From NCBI GenBank assembly GCA_947632515.1, contig CANRPO010000020.1, positions 1-62,898 on the forward strand: 62,898 nucleotides of DNA. Reading direction: 5' to 3'. The translations under genes and the position numbers were made by a program. This DNA is from an uncultured Lachnospiraceae bacterium (GTDB taxonomy: Bacteria > Bacillota > Clostridia > Lachnospirales > Lachnospiraceae). Shown in pieces: positions 29,910 to 37,019 of the stretch; position 1 is the first letter of the stretch, and the number at the start of each line of letters is the position of its first letter. Under the pieces are notes generated by a model that worked only from the letters and a program-made list of their open reading frames with translations, had not been told where the DNA came from and ran no database searches.

Positions 29910-30559
29910 TGGGGGAAGTAAAAACCAGCCACTACAGGATAATGGAATATTGGAAAGACAAGCAGATTACGAAGGACGGGAGTATCGTCATAAACAATTC
30001 GCCAATTCATGGAGCGATAGATGTTGTAGAAGATTGGGGAGAACCGATGTGCTGGGGCTGTGAAAAGCCCATAATATCGGACTTTGAGAAACATGGAGAT
30101 TTTTCTGGCACATATGGAGAAGAGCAAATTAAAGCCATATGGAGCGACAAAAAAGTAAAATCTCATTTGAATAGGTGTCACATTATCCCGGCGGCATTGG
30201 GAGGTGAAGACACTCCGAGTAATCTGTTTTTGCTTTGCCCGAATTGTCACCTTTTTTCTCCAGATACGAGAAACGTCAATGCGTTCATGCGCTGGATTTA
30301 CAAAAAGAGAATGAACAGTATTATGGGCTCTGACTTGCCGAATATCATAGTTAGAGATATAAACGAAGAACTTACAGATAGAGGGTTGCCGAACTTATCG
30401 GAAATGCAGGACAAACACCCTGAATTGGATTTTTCGGATTGGAAATCTTTTCTTGACCAAGACATAAGTTCGCACTGCACAACAATAGTCCACTCCTCAT
30501 TTATTATAGGATTTGCAGATATGATTGAGGACGCATGGAAACGATTTGGTGTTGATTAA
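29909..30559 (+). CDS. HNH endonuclease
   Basis: 216 residues: zinc Cys pairs MCWGCEKP and LLCPNCHLF flank the HNH core (HLNRCHIIPAALGGEDTPSN). A long helical C-terminus follows (FGVD end). Start overlaps the recombinase stop. It could be a mobile HNH nuclease or act with the recombinase. The packaging role of phage HNH proteins is less likely at this distance from terL. Confidence 0.8.
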   Translation: MGEVKTSHYRIMEYWKDKQITKDGSIVINNSPIHGAIDVVEDWGEPMCWGCEKPIISDFEKHGDFSGTYGEEQIKAIWSDKKVKSHLNRCHIIPAALGGEDTPSNLFLLCPNCHLFSPDTRNVNAFMRWIYKKRMNSIMGSDLPNIIVRDINEELTDRGLPNLSEMQDKHPELDFSDWKSFLDQDISSHCTTIVHSSFIIGFADMIEDAWKRFGVD

Positions 30560-30710
30560 TTTTATTTTGAGCGTTGCGGATGCGGCCAGAGAGCTGGGTG
30601 TCAGCAGGGCTAAATGGTACAGAATACAAAAAGAGAGAGGCAACACCCCTCCGGCAAGAGTTTGTGTTACCTCTCAAACGATGCAATCCCATAACGGGAC
30701 CACGGAATGA
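30549..30710 (+). CDS. Possible small HTH protein
   Basis: A weak 53-residue ORF from GTG 30549, overlapping the HNH end. LSVADAARELGVSRAKWYRI is a good helix-turn-helix, but no ribosome site is visible. May be a remnant of a recombinase HTH. An inverted repeat GAGAGG.AACAC/GTGTT.CCTCTC (30636-30675 region) lies within it. Confidence 0.3.
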   Translation: MLINFILSVADAARELGVSRAKWYRIQKERGNTPPARVCVTSQTMQSHNGTTE

Positions 30711-30729
30711 TTATATCAGTATCCGTGGT
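30699..30729 (+). promoter_or_regulatory. Hairpin before GIY-YIG gene
   Basis: ACCACGGA/TCCGTGGT, 8-bp perfect stem with a 15-nt loop, 12 bp upstream of the AGGAGG of the next gene. It could be a weak terminator or a leader structure limiting nuclease translation. Confidence 0.45.
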
Positions 30730-30756
30730 GAAAATCAATAGGAGGATTTAACTGAT

Positions 30757-31341
30757 ATGATTAAAAAGCGTAGATACGTTTATAAGCTCACTTTTCCAGA
30801 TGGTATGTTATATTTCGGCAGTACATACTCCGTAGAGGAGCGGTGGGCGGATAACGGCACACATTATAAGGGCCAGCCGGTGTATGAGGCGATAGAGAAG
30901 TACGGTTGGGAGAATATCAAGAAAGAGGTCGTACTGTATCTGTCCAATAACGATACGCTTGTGAAAGAAGTAGAAATAGCACTTATACGGGATAACTCAT
31001 ATAGGTGCTATAATGCCAAGTGCAATTCTGAGTGGGACGAAAAACACCCACCCAAAAAAGCGAATACCGCAAGCTATCTGAGAGTGTGGACGATTGACGG
31101 GATTACAATGTCTGCGCTTGATTGGTGCAAAGAATATGGCAGACCGGCAAGCTTTGCGGACAGAGCGGGGCTATATGGGATGACGCCGAAAGAAGCTCTT
31201 ACGTTTCCACCCGTCCCTAAAGGCATGACAAAAAAGGCGTTGGAGTATTGGGCAAGCCTTGGCTTGACCCCTGGAACAGATACAACGTCCTACGTTACGC
31301 CAAAAAGTGAAATGCCAAGTTGGATACCATATAGAGGATAG
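30757..31341 (+). CDS. GIY-YIG-like nuclease
   Basis: 194 residues. YVYKLTFPDGMLYFGSTYS carries the GIY-YIG-type strands (altered to KLT...YFG) and is followed by EERWADNGTHY and Glu in LVKEVEIALI. The C-terminal part (DGITMSALDWCKEYGRPASF, then SWIPYRG) resembles NUMOD-type DNA-binding repeats of homing nucleases. Probably a free-standing homing endonuclease. It has its own ribosome site and a strong terminator behind it. Confidence 0.7.
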   Translation: MIKKRRYVYKLTFPDGMLYFGSTYSVEERWADNGTHYKGQPVYEAIEKYGWENIKKEVVLYLSNNDTLVKEVEIALIRDNSYRCYNAKCNSEWDEKHPPKKANTASYLRVWTIDGITMSALDWCKEYGRPASFADRAGLYGMTPKEALTFPPVPKGMTKKALEYWASLGLTPGTDTTSYVTPKSEMPSWIPYRG

Positions 31342-31343
31342 TA

Positions 31344-31381
31344 AAATACCGCCTACGAATTGACGTAGGCGGTATTTTTTT
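31344..31381 (+). terminator. Strong terminator after GIY-YIG gene
   Basis: AAATACCGCCTACG/CGTAGGCGGTATTT around a 6-nt loop, then TTTT. Separates the nuclease block from the lipoprotein unit. Confidence 0.9.
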
Positions 31382-31401
31382 CATATCTTTTCGCTTTTTT
31401 C

Positions 31402-31430
31402 TTGAAATCGCCGCTGGTATGTGGTAGGAT
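31402..31430 (+). promoter_or_regulatory. Promoter of lipoprotein gene
   Basis: TTGAAA (31402-31407), 17-bp spacer, TAGGAT (31425-31430). A GGGC-GAAA-GCCC mini-hairpin follows at 31441-31452 and AAGAAGGAGG before the start. With terminators on both sides this is an independent transcription unit. Confidence 0.6.
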
Positions 31431-31470
31431 TTTGTCAAACGGGCGAAAGCCCAAAGAAGGAGGAAAAGAC

Positions 31471-31845
31471 ATGAGGAAGTGGATTACCGGGGCGCTGGCG
31501 ATCGTGCTGGTGCTTGGCGTGGCGGGGTGCTCGTCGGAGCCGAAAATTAAGGAGAAGTATAAAGAAGATGAAGGGCTTATTGAGAGTGCCATGGAGGTGC
31601 TTGACGACTTCTTGAATGGGCCGGAGTCCGCTGAGGATACGGCGGAAAAGCTGGAGACCATTGCGGATAAGCTGAGCGACAGTCTTCTGCGGGTAGAATT
31701 AACTACGCTCAGGCTCAACATAAGCTCCTACGGAAGGACTGTAAGGGCGGACGATATTGGAATCGATATGGGGGACACAGCCTCAGACCTGCTGGAGGAA
31801 ATAAAGGAACAGGCGCAGAGCTTTAGGGACTCTGTCTATGAATAA
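31471..31845 (+). CDS. Secreted lipoprotein (moron candidate)
   Basis: 124 residues from ATG 31471. Signal peptide RKWITGALAIVLVLGVAGC ends in lipobox LGVAGC, so Cys is lipidated and the protein is anchored outside the cell membrane. The mature part is helical and acidic (IESAMEVLDDFLNGPESAED, DLLEEIKEQAQSFRDSVYE). It has its own promoter and terminator, the pattern of lysogenic-conversion or superinfection-exclusion genes. No specific family is recognised. Confidence 0.75.
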   Translation: MRKWITGALAIVLVLGVAGCSSEPKIKEKYKEDEGLIESAMEVLDDFLNGPESAEDTAEKLETIADKLSDSLLRVELTTLRLNISSYGRTVRADDIGIDMGDTASDLLEEIKEQAQSFRDSVYE

Positions 31846-31847
31846 AC

Positions 31848-31884
31848 AAATTCCGCTGCGTTTCGGCGCAGCGGAAATTTTTTT
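31848..31884 (+). terminator. Strong terminator after lipoprotein gene
   Basis: AAATTCCGCTGCG/CGCAGCGGAATTT-type hairpin (13-bp stem) followed by seven T. Confidence 0.9.
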
Positions 31885-31894
31885 GAAAAGGGTA

Positions 31895-31934
31895 TTGACT
31901 TTTTGAGCCACAAGAATTATTATATTGTTGTGGC
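31895..31934 (+). promoter_or_regulatory. Promoter with operator for RHH gene
   Basis: TTGACT (31895-31900), 17-bp spacer, TATTAT (31918-31923). A perfect inverted repeat GCCACAA (31907-31913)/TTGTGGC (31928-31934) straddles the -10, suited to autorepression by the ribbon-helix-helix protein downstream. Confidence 0.7.
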
Positions 31935-31953
31935 ACAGAAAGTAGGTGATGGA

Positions 31954-32127
31954 TTGAGCCCACGCACAGGTCGCCCAAAATCAGAAAAGCCCAAGGAGAT
32001 AGAGGTCAAGGCTCGTATAGATGAAGAAACAAACGAGCGGCTTCAAGAACACTGTAAAAAATACCACAAAACGAGGACGGAAGTTGTCAGAGAGGGCATA
32101 GAGTTGGTTTTGGGTAAAAAGAAATAG
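31954..32127 (+). CDS. Ribbon-helix-helix (CopG/Arc) regulator
   Basis: 57 residues from TTG 31954 behind GTAGGTGAT. Basic lead (SPRTGRPKSEKPKE) then ribbon EVKARIDEETNERLQEH and helices RTEVVREGIELVLGKKK. It probably binds the GCCACAA dyad over its own promoter and may control the RtcB operon downstream. A CCAACACTCT hairpin follows at about 32128-32162. Confidence 0.7.
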   Translation: MSPRTGRPKSEKPKEIEVKARIDEETNERLQEHCKKYHKTRTEVVREGIELVLGKKK

Positions 32128-32241
32128 AGTGCTGGTCGCCGGTCAAAGCAATACCAACACTCTACCACCAATCCACGGAGGTTTGGTAAAATGATTGTAT
32201 CATGCCTCCGGGAAAAAATCAATCATTTTCAGGAGGTTTTT

Positions 32242-32472
32242 ATGATTACAGTAAAAGAAGCCGTCGGCCTGTTGAAAGAGCCGACGAAGGTAAGCCTTTT
32301 GTGGGACGGGTACATCTACGAAATCGACACGGACAACGTGCTGGCGATGGACGCCTACGGGGATTACCTGGTCAGGAAAATCGGCGTGGGGTACGCCGAA
32401 AAAGAAGGCGAAAACAACTATGAGCTGATGATAGCCGTGCGGCCCATCAAGTCCGGGGAGGTGGGCGCATGA
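32242..32472 (+). CDS. Small protein, unknown
   Basis: 76 residues behind CAGGAGG. ITVKEAVGLLKEPTKVSLLW, YEIDTDNVLAMDAYGDYLV. Alpha/beta. The stop overlaps the next start. Function is unknown. Confidence 0.6.
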   Translation: MITVKEAVGLLKEPTKVSLLWDGYIYEIDTDNVLAMDAYGDYLVRKIGVGYAEKEGENNYELMIAVRPIKSGEVGA

Positions 32473-32678
32473 AGCGTGTGGACTTCTCTATCAAAGACGG
32501 ACGTGCCGAGTACCACGCCGAGTGCGAGGAACGGTTTACGGCGAAGCAGAAGTACACGCTGGCGCTTGTGGCTATCGGGGCCGTGGTGCTGGTGGCGCTG
32601 GTGAAGCTCACGGGGCTGTGGGCAATAGGCGCGGCTTTGCTGGCCGGGTTTGTCGGCGCTATGATACATAGCTTTTGA
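32469..32678 (+). CDS. Small membrane protein
   Basis: 69 residues: charged N-terminus (KRVDFSIKDGRAEYHAECEE) then two adjacent hydrophobic helices (YTLALVAIGAVVLVALVKL and WAIGAALLAGFVGAMIHSF). Probably a two-span membrane protein. Function is unknown. Confidence 0.6.
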   Translation: MKRVDFSIKDGRAEYHAECEERFTAKQKYTLALVAIGAVVLVALVKLTGLWAIGAALLAGFVGAMIHSF

Positions 32679-32680
32679 GA

Positions 32681-32986
32681 ATGGGGGCGGTGAGTGTGAC
32701 AAGAGAACAAGAAACCGCCCTCACCGCCCACCTCCGCAAGTGCGAGCTCCAGTGGATAGCGGACAACGTGCCGGGCGGTGAGTGCGTCGGGTGGCTTGAG
32801 CCGTACTGCGACAGCGTGAAGGACATTTTGGAGCTGGTGCGGGGGCTTGGGTTTCGCGTGAGGCGCATCGTGGACGATGTGGGCTGTGCCGGGGAGAAGA
32901 TGCAGTGGGTGGAGACCACATCGAGGGTGATTGTGTATGTGAACGACGGGTTGTCACGGGGGCTTGTGGCGAGGGCTTGGAGGTAG
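32681..32986 (+). CDS. Unknown protein
   Basis: 101 residues from ATG 32681; GTG 32696 with GGCGGTGAG upstream is an alternative start. ALTAHLRKCELQWIADNVPG, YCDSVKDILELVRGLGFRVR, RVIVYVNDGLSRGLVARAW. Alpha/beta. Function is unknown. Confidence 0.55.
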   Translation: MGAVSVTREQETALTAHLRKCELQWIADNVPGGECVGWLEPYCDSVKDILELVRGLGFRVRRIVDDVGCAGEKMQWVETTSRVIVYVNDGLSRGLVARAWR

Positions 32987-32995
32987 TATAATCAG

Positions 32996-33217
32996 ATGCT
33001 AAACTTTTCTAAAATCACCACCACAAAGCGCCGCTGCCCGAATTGCGGGGCTGAACAAATCAACACCACATGGGAGCGGCCCGTATATGGCAGTAGGGAT
33101 ATACGGACGCTGGAACTGGCATGGTGGCACGGGAAGGAAAAAGTGAAATTCGATTGCCAGAAGTGCGGGTTTGAGTGGTCGCTGGCGGAAGTTACGAAAA
33201 ATAATAGGAGGAAATAA
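32996..33217 (+). CDS. Zinc-ribbon protein
   Basis: 73 residues: RRCPNCGAEQINTTWERPVY and FDCQKCGFEWSLAEV form a transcription-factor-like ribbon. Basic tail KNNRRK. GGAGG lies 12 nt before ATG. Function is unknown. Confidence 0.6.
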   Translation: MLNFSKITTTKRRCPNCGAEQINTTWERPVYGSRDIRTLELAWWHGKEKVKFDCQKCGFEWSLAEVTKNNRRK

Positions 33218-33221
33218 AATG

Positions 33222-33545
33222 GATTGTTTAATTTATGATTACGCTCGCGTGTTTGTGCGGGAGGCATCGGCTATAAAAAAGGTAAAAGCGGTTATCGAAG
33301 AGATGGATGACTGCGTTCCTGAGCTTTTTCCGGTTGACCTCGTTACGGTCTTTGAACCGGCGAGGCATGAGTATGTCAAGGGCGTTGCCTGCTTTACGGT
33401 GGGATTGAGGCACATGAACTTAAAGGCGATTGATTTGAACGAGCTGGCTTTTAAATGCTGGACAAAGGGGATTGATATGTTTTATATGGTCGGCGAGCAT
33501 GACACAGCATTTATAAGCGAGAAAGGCGTTTTGGTGGAGGGATAA
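33222..33545 (+). CDS. Unknown protein, paralog of 35793-36131
   Basis: 107 residues behind AGGAGG. YARVFVREASAIKKVKAVIE, ELFPVDLVTVFEP, NLKAIDLNELAFKCWTKGID and MFYMVGEHDTAFI parallel the protein at 35793, so copies flank the RtcB gene. Function is unknown. Confidence 0.6.
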   Translation, partial: DCLIYDYARVFVREASAIKKVKAVIEEMDDCVPELFPVDLVTVFEPARHEYVKGVACFTVGLRHMNLKAIDLNELAFKCWTKGIDMFYMVGEHDTAFISEKGVLVEG

Positions 33546-33546
33546 G

Positions 33547-33843
33547 ATGGAATGGATGGGCCAAGTTGACGGGTTCGACTGGCAGAATGACCCTATTCAT
33601 CAATCATACCAACGTGTGCACCGTGAGGTGATGGAAGAAATCATACGCAGATTGCCGGAGCTTGTGGAAGTCCATGAGGACGTGACAATCGTAGATGACC
33701 GGCGGATAGAAATGGAGCGCATTACCTATCGAGGGTATAACGTGGCCTATATTAAGTTTGACTGGGAAAGTTTTGCTTTCTCGGTTGCTACGATTGATAG
33801 GGATAAGTTAAAGAACATGATAAAGGAGGCGCGTAATGGATAA
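33547..33843 (+). CDS. Unknown protein
   Basis: 98 residues. GFDWQNDPIHQSYQRVHREV, DDRRIEMERITYRGYNVAYI, FDWESFAFSVATIDRDKLKN. Alpha/beta, no motif. Stop overlaps the next start by 8 bp. Confidence 0.55.
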   Translation: MEWMGQVDGFDWQNDPIHQSYQRVHREVMEEIIRRLPELVEVHEDVTIVDDRRIEMERITYRGYNVAYIKFDWESFAFSVATIDRDKLKNMIKEARNG

Positions 33844-34594
33844 AATTTACGTTTTAATAACCGGCGAATACAGCGATTGGTGCATAATGGGATTTACAGA
33901 GACAGAGGAAGAAGCTCAAAACATTTGTGCCCGGAAGAACGCAGAGAGTTCATGGAGTGACGAGTGGTATTATGAGGAAGTGGAGAAACGCCAGTTTGAG
34001 GGAACACCTGTTAAAACGGTCTATTGCTTTACCGTGCTTTTCCACGATGGCGGCACAAGGAATTGGGAAATGAGCGAGAACTTTGGAATGGACTACTATG
34101 CCTCCGATGATAAGCGGCTCGACAGCATAAGCAAAGAGGCTGAGATAAGGGGTGATTTGTGGCACTTCGCAAGCTGCAAAGTCGTGCTTGACGAGAATGA
34201 CCCGGATAGGGCAAAGAAGATAGCGCAGGACAGGCTTTATAAGAAATTGGCAGAGGTAGAGTTGGAGTATGAGGACACTCTGCCTCCGAAATTCCTGTAT
34301 TTTGCCTATTTTAAGTGGGACGGTGAGAAACAGTCGTGGAGCCTGTCGGGGAAATCGCACATGGAAAAGACAAACAGGCTGGACAAGAGGATAGACGAAA
34401 AATCCCTGGGGCGGTTTGAACTTGGCTCGGAGGACGGGAAACGGACTATTTTGGTGAAAACCGTTCTGGACGTGGACGACGAGGATAAGGCCAAGAGAAT
34501 TTCCAGAGAGCGGTTATCGACGTTTTTGGAGAAGCACAAAGGCTCGGATATATTGTGGCTTAATGGGACGTTGGAGGAGGACAGAACTTGTTAG
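33836..34594 (+). CDS. Unknown two-part protein, related to 22994-23347
   Basis: 252 residues. Opens KIYVLITGEYSDWCIMGFTE like the 22994 product, and appears internally duplicated: segments VYCFTVLFHDGGTRNWEMSE and FLYFAYFKWDGEKQSWSLSG each precede a DPDRAKKIAQDRL / DEDKAKRISRERL helix. Its stop overlaps the RtcB start. Function is unknown. Confidence 0.6.
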   Translation: MDKIYVLITGEYSDWCIMGFTETEEEAQNICARKNAESSWSDEWYYEEVEKRQFEGTPVKTVYCFTVLFHDGGTRNWEMSENFGMDYYASDDKRLDSISKEAEIRGDLWHFASCKVVLDENDPDRAKKIAQDRLYKKLAEVELEYEDTLPPKFLYFAYFKWDGEKQSWSLSGKSHMEKTNRLDKRIDEKSLGRFELGSEDGKRTILVKTVLDVDDEDKAKRISRERLSTFLEKHKGSDILWLNGTLEEDRTC

Positions 34595-35790
34595 AAGTCA
34601 AAGGAAAATTCAACACAGCGAAGATATTTACTGATGTGGTGGACGAGGCGTCTATTGCGCAGGTCACGGAGCTTTGCAATCAGGAGTTTTGCAGGGGCAG
34701 CCGGATCAGGCTTATGCCGGACATTCACGCTGGGGCCGGGTGTACTGTCGGGACGACTATGACCATCAAGGACAAGGTCGTACCTAACCTTGTGGGCGTG
34801 GACATTGGGTGCGGTATGGAGACGGTGATGGTCAAGGAAAAGGAAATCGACCTTGCGGCGCTTGACCGGCTGATTTATGAGCGCATACCCTCCGGGTTTT
34901 CTATCCGGGAAAAGGCGCACAGGTACAACAGGGAGGTTTGCCTTGCCGACCTTCGGTGCGTTCACCATGTGGACTTGACCCGCGCCGCATTGAGCCTTGG
35001 GACGCTGGGCGGAGGGAACCACTTTATCGAGGCCGACCGGGACGATGATGGAAATATCTACATCGTAGTTCACTCCGGGAGCCGCCACCTTGGGCTGGAA
35101 GTGGCGAAATACTATCAGGAGGCCGGGTACAATGCGCTGACTGACCCGGCGGAGGAAATCAGAAAAACCGTGGAGCGGCTAAAGGCGGAGGGCAGACAGC
35201 GGGAGATAAACGATACCATTAAAGCAATAAAGGCAGCACGTCAGACGAAGATACCCAAGGCCCTGGCTTATGTGGAGGGGGCGCTTTTTGACGACTACAT
35301 CCACGATATGCGTATCGTCCAGCGGTTTGCGGAGCTGAACCGGCGGGCTATGATGGACGAGATCGTGAGCGGGATGGGTCTCCATGTGTCGGAGCAATTC
35401 ACCACCATTCACAACTACATCGACACGGAGGCCATGATACTCCGAAAGGGGTCTGTATCTGCAAGGGCGGGAGAAAAGCTGCTTATCCCCATCAACATGA
35501 GGGACGGGAGCCTTATCTGCGTCGGCAAGGGTAACGAGGACTGGAATTTCTCTGCGCCCCACGGAGCAGGGCGGCTTATGAGCCGTTCTGCTGCAAAGCA
35601 GACGTTTACCGTGGAGGAATTTCAAGAGCGGATGGAGGGCATTTACACCACTTCCGTTGGAAAGGCCACGTTGGATGAATGTCCAATGGCGTACAAGAGT
35701 ATGGACGCCATTGTGGACAATATCGGGCCGACGGCGGAGATCGTGAAGGTTATCAAGCCGATTTATAACTTTAAGGCGGGGGAGGAATAA
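34588..35790 (+). CDS. rtcB: RtcB-type RNA ligase
   Basis: 400 residues from TTG 34588 behind GGAGGAGG. RtcB signatures: DIHAGAGCTVGTTMTI, GVDIGCGMETV (metal Cys), SLGTLGGGNHFIE, VVHSGSRHLG (metal His), TIHNYID, KGSVSARAGEKLLIPINMRD with GKGNEDWNFSAPHGAGRLMS (guanylylated His). It joins RNA 2',3'-cyclic phosphate and 5'-OH ends using GTP and Mn2+. In a phage the likely job is repairing tRNAs cut by host anticodon nucleases, or processing a phage RNA. Confidence 0.92.
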   Translation: MLEVKGKFNTAKIFTDVVDEASIAQVTELCNQEFCRGSRIRLMPDIHAGAGCTVGTTMTIKDKVVPNLVGVDIGCGMETVMVKEKEIDLAALDRLIYERIPSGFSIREKAHRYNREVCLADLRCVHHVDLTRAALSLGTLGGGNHFIEADRDDDGNIYIVVHSGSRHLGLEVAKYYQEAGYNALTDPAEEIRKTVERLKAEGRQREINDTIKAIKAARQTKIPKALAYVEGALFDDYIHDMRIVQRFAELNRRAMMDEIVSGMGLHVSEQFTTIHNYIDTEAMILRKGSVSARAGEKLLIPINMRDGSLICVGKGNEDWNFSAPHGAGRLMSRSAAKQTFTVEEFQERMEGIYTTSVGKATLDECPMAYKSMDAIVDNIGPTAEIVKVIKPIYNFKAGEE

Positions 35791-35792
35791 AA

Positions 35793-36131
35793 TTGTTTAA
35801 TTTTCCGAGAAAAGAGTATGGACGCATTTTCGTTGAGAAGGAGTCCGATATTGCCGCTGTCAAAGAAATCATAAAAAAGATGGATGCTTTTGAGTACGAA
35901 TATCTGCCGGACGATTTCATATCCGTCTTTTCCCCGGAAGAATGTAAGCGTAAGGGAGATAACGGAAAATCTTATTGGTTTGTGCGGCTTGCATATACGC
36001 ACAAATTCGACAGCCTTGACCTCAATGAGTTTCAAGCCAGGTGCTGGATTGTGGGCATAAAAGTGTTTTGCGTCATGGGCGGAGACGATTGCTTTATTGT
36101 GTACGAGGAGGACGAAGATGGACTGGATTAA
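35793..36131 (+). CDS. Unknown protein, paralog of 33222-33545
   Basis: 112 residues from TTG behind GGGGAGGAATAAAA. YGRIFVEKESDIAAVKEIIK, YLPDDFISVFSPEECKRKGD, DLNEFQARCWIVGIKVFCVM. Same fold and order of motifs as the 33222 product on the other side of rtcB. Function is unknown. Confidence 0.6.
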   Translation: MFNFPRKEYGRIFVEKESDIAAVKEIIKKMDAFEYEYLPDDFISVFSPEECKRKGDNGKSYWFVRLAYTHKFDSLDLNEFQARCWIVGIKVFCVMGGDDCFIVYEEDEDGLD

Positions 36132-36351
36132 GGTGACGCCGGAGACGATGCCGCCGGACAAAGTAATTGGGCTGGCGATAATAAAAAGCCCAAAAGGGAA
36201 AGCTGAATATTTGCCGGGAACGATTTATGACCATGAAAAGATATGCTGGATGTTTTACGATTTCATTGAAGATTTAGATTTTTGCAAATTGCACCACGAT
36301 TTTACAGTTACACATTGGACACCATATCCGCCAATTCCAGAGGAGGATTAA
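36118..36351 (+). CDS. DUF551-like protein
   Basis: 77 residues: opens DWIKVTPETMPPDKVIGLAI and closes VTHWTPYPPIPEED, the lead and tail of the DUF551 family (W-I-p-V...P...vTHWmPLP). Small phage protein of unknown function. Overlaps the previous gene. Confidence 0.65.
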   Translation: MDWIKVTPETMPPDKVIGLAIIKSPKGKAEYLPGTIYDHEKICWMFYDFIEDLDFCKLHHDFTVTHWTPYPPIPEED

Positions 36352-36352
36352 A

Positions 36353-36688
36353 ATGGGAATTGATTTATCGGAACCAAGCTGCGCAACAAATCAGGAGCTT
36401 ATGGACGTACTTCTAAAAGAAAATGATGCTTTAAAGAAAATACTCGGAAATCTTTATCAAACGAGAAGCGGAAATGATAACGGTTCGTCTCATATTCGAT
36501 GGGAAAGGGTTTCACCTAACACCATGCCGCCGTTGAATACAGACGTACTTCTCTATTTTCCACACCACATAGAGCACACGCAGTATAGTGTTGGGATATG
36601 GACGGGACGAAAGTGGCTTGCTGACGGACATGAGCCGTGGGACGAGCCTACGTTTTGGGCGGAGATTACGAAACCACAGGAGGATTGA
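36353..36688 (+). CDS. DUF551-like protein with helical lead
   Basis: 111 residues. Helical first part (QELMDVLLKENDALKKILGN), then RWERVSPNTMPPLNTDVLLY and FWAEITKPQED like DUF551. Tandem to the previous DUF551-like gene. Function is unknown. Confidence 0.6.
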   Translation: MGIDLSEPSCATNQELMDVLLKENDALKKILGNLYQTRSGNDNGSSHIRWERVSPNTMPPLNTDVLLYFPHHIEHTQYSVGIWTGRKWLADGHEPWDEPTFWAEITKPQED

Positions 36689-36690
36689 GC

Positions 36691-36909
36691 ATGAGCAACG
36701 ACGACGCGATACAGGAAGCCATAAGATTTTCCAAAACGTGTCCGAACTGCGGGATTGTAGAAGGGCTTGTTTTGCGCGAAACGGAGGAAAAGACAGAATG
36801 GCTTTGTCCAAAATGCGGAGCGGTCAGGTTTTATTCCGAAAGAAAGGAATATGAGGACAAATCGGAATGGAAAAGTTTTTACGGTGAACCGCCGATTGAG
36901 ACGAAATAA
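36691..36909 (+). CDS. Zinc-ribbon protein
   Basis: 72 residues from ATG 36691 behind GGAGG. TCPNCGIVEGLVLRETEEKT and LCPKCGAVRFYSERKEY form the ribbon. Last gene of the accessory operon. Function is unknown. Confidence 0.6.
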   Translation: MSNDDAIQEAIRFSKTCPNCGIVEGLVLRETEEKTEWLCPKCGAVRFYSERKEYEDKSEWKSFYGEPPIETK

Positions 36910-36932
36910 AATGATTAACTGAATAACACGCA

Positions 36933-37006
36933 CCCATACACGGGTATGGGTAGACGGCCACGGGGTCAGCTTGTCAGGGGTTCCGACAGGTTGACCCCGT
37001 TTTTGT
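36933..37006 (+). ncRNA. Two-hairpin RNA element, copy 1 (before terL)
   Basis: Hairpin 1 is CCCATAC-ACGG-GTATGGG; 9 nt later comes hairpin 2, ACGGGGTCA/TGACCCCGT enclosing an inner TTGTC/GACAG-type stem, then TTTTTG. The layout recurs before the portal and scaffold genes with different arm sequences. The T-run could make it an intrinsic terminator ending the accessory operon just before terL. Confidence 0.6.
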
Positions 37007-37019
37007 TTTGGGAGGGTTT

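Noticed and set aside
30549..30710. A confident regulatory gene
   Set aside because: The HTH is convincing but there is no ribosome site, so it is listed only at low confidence.
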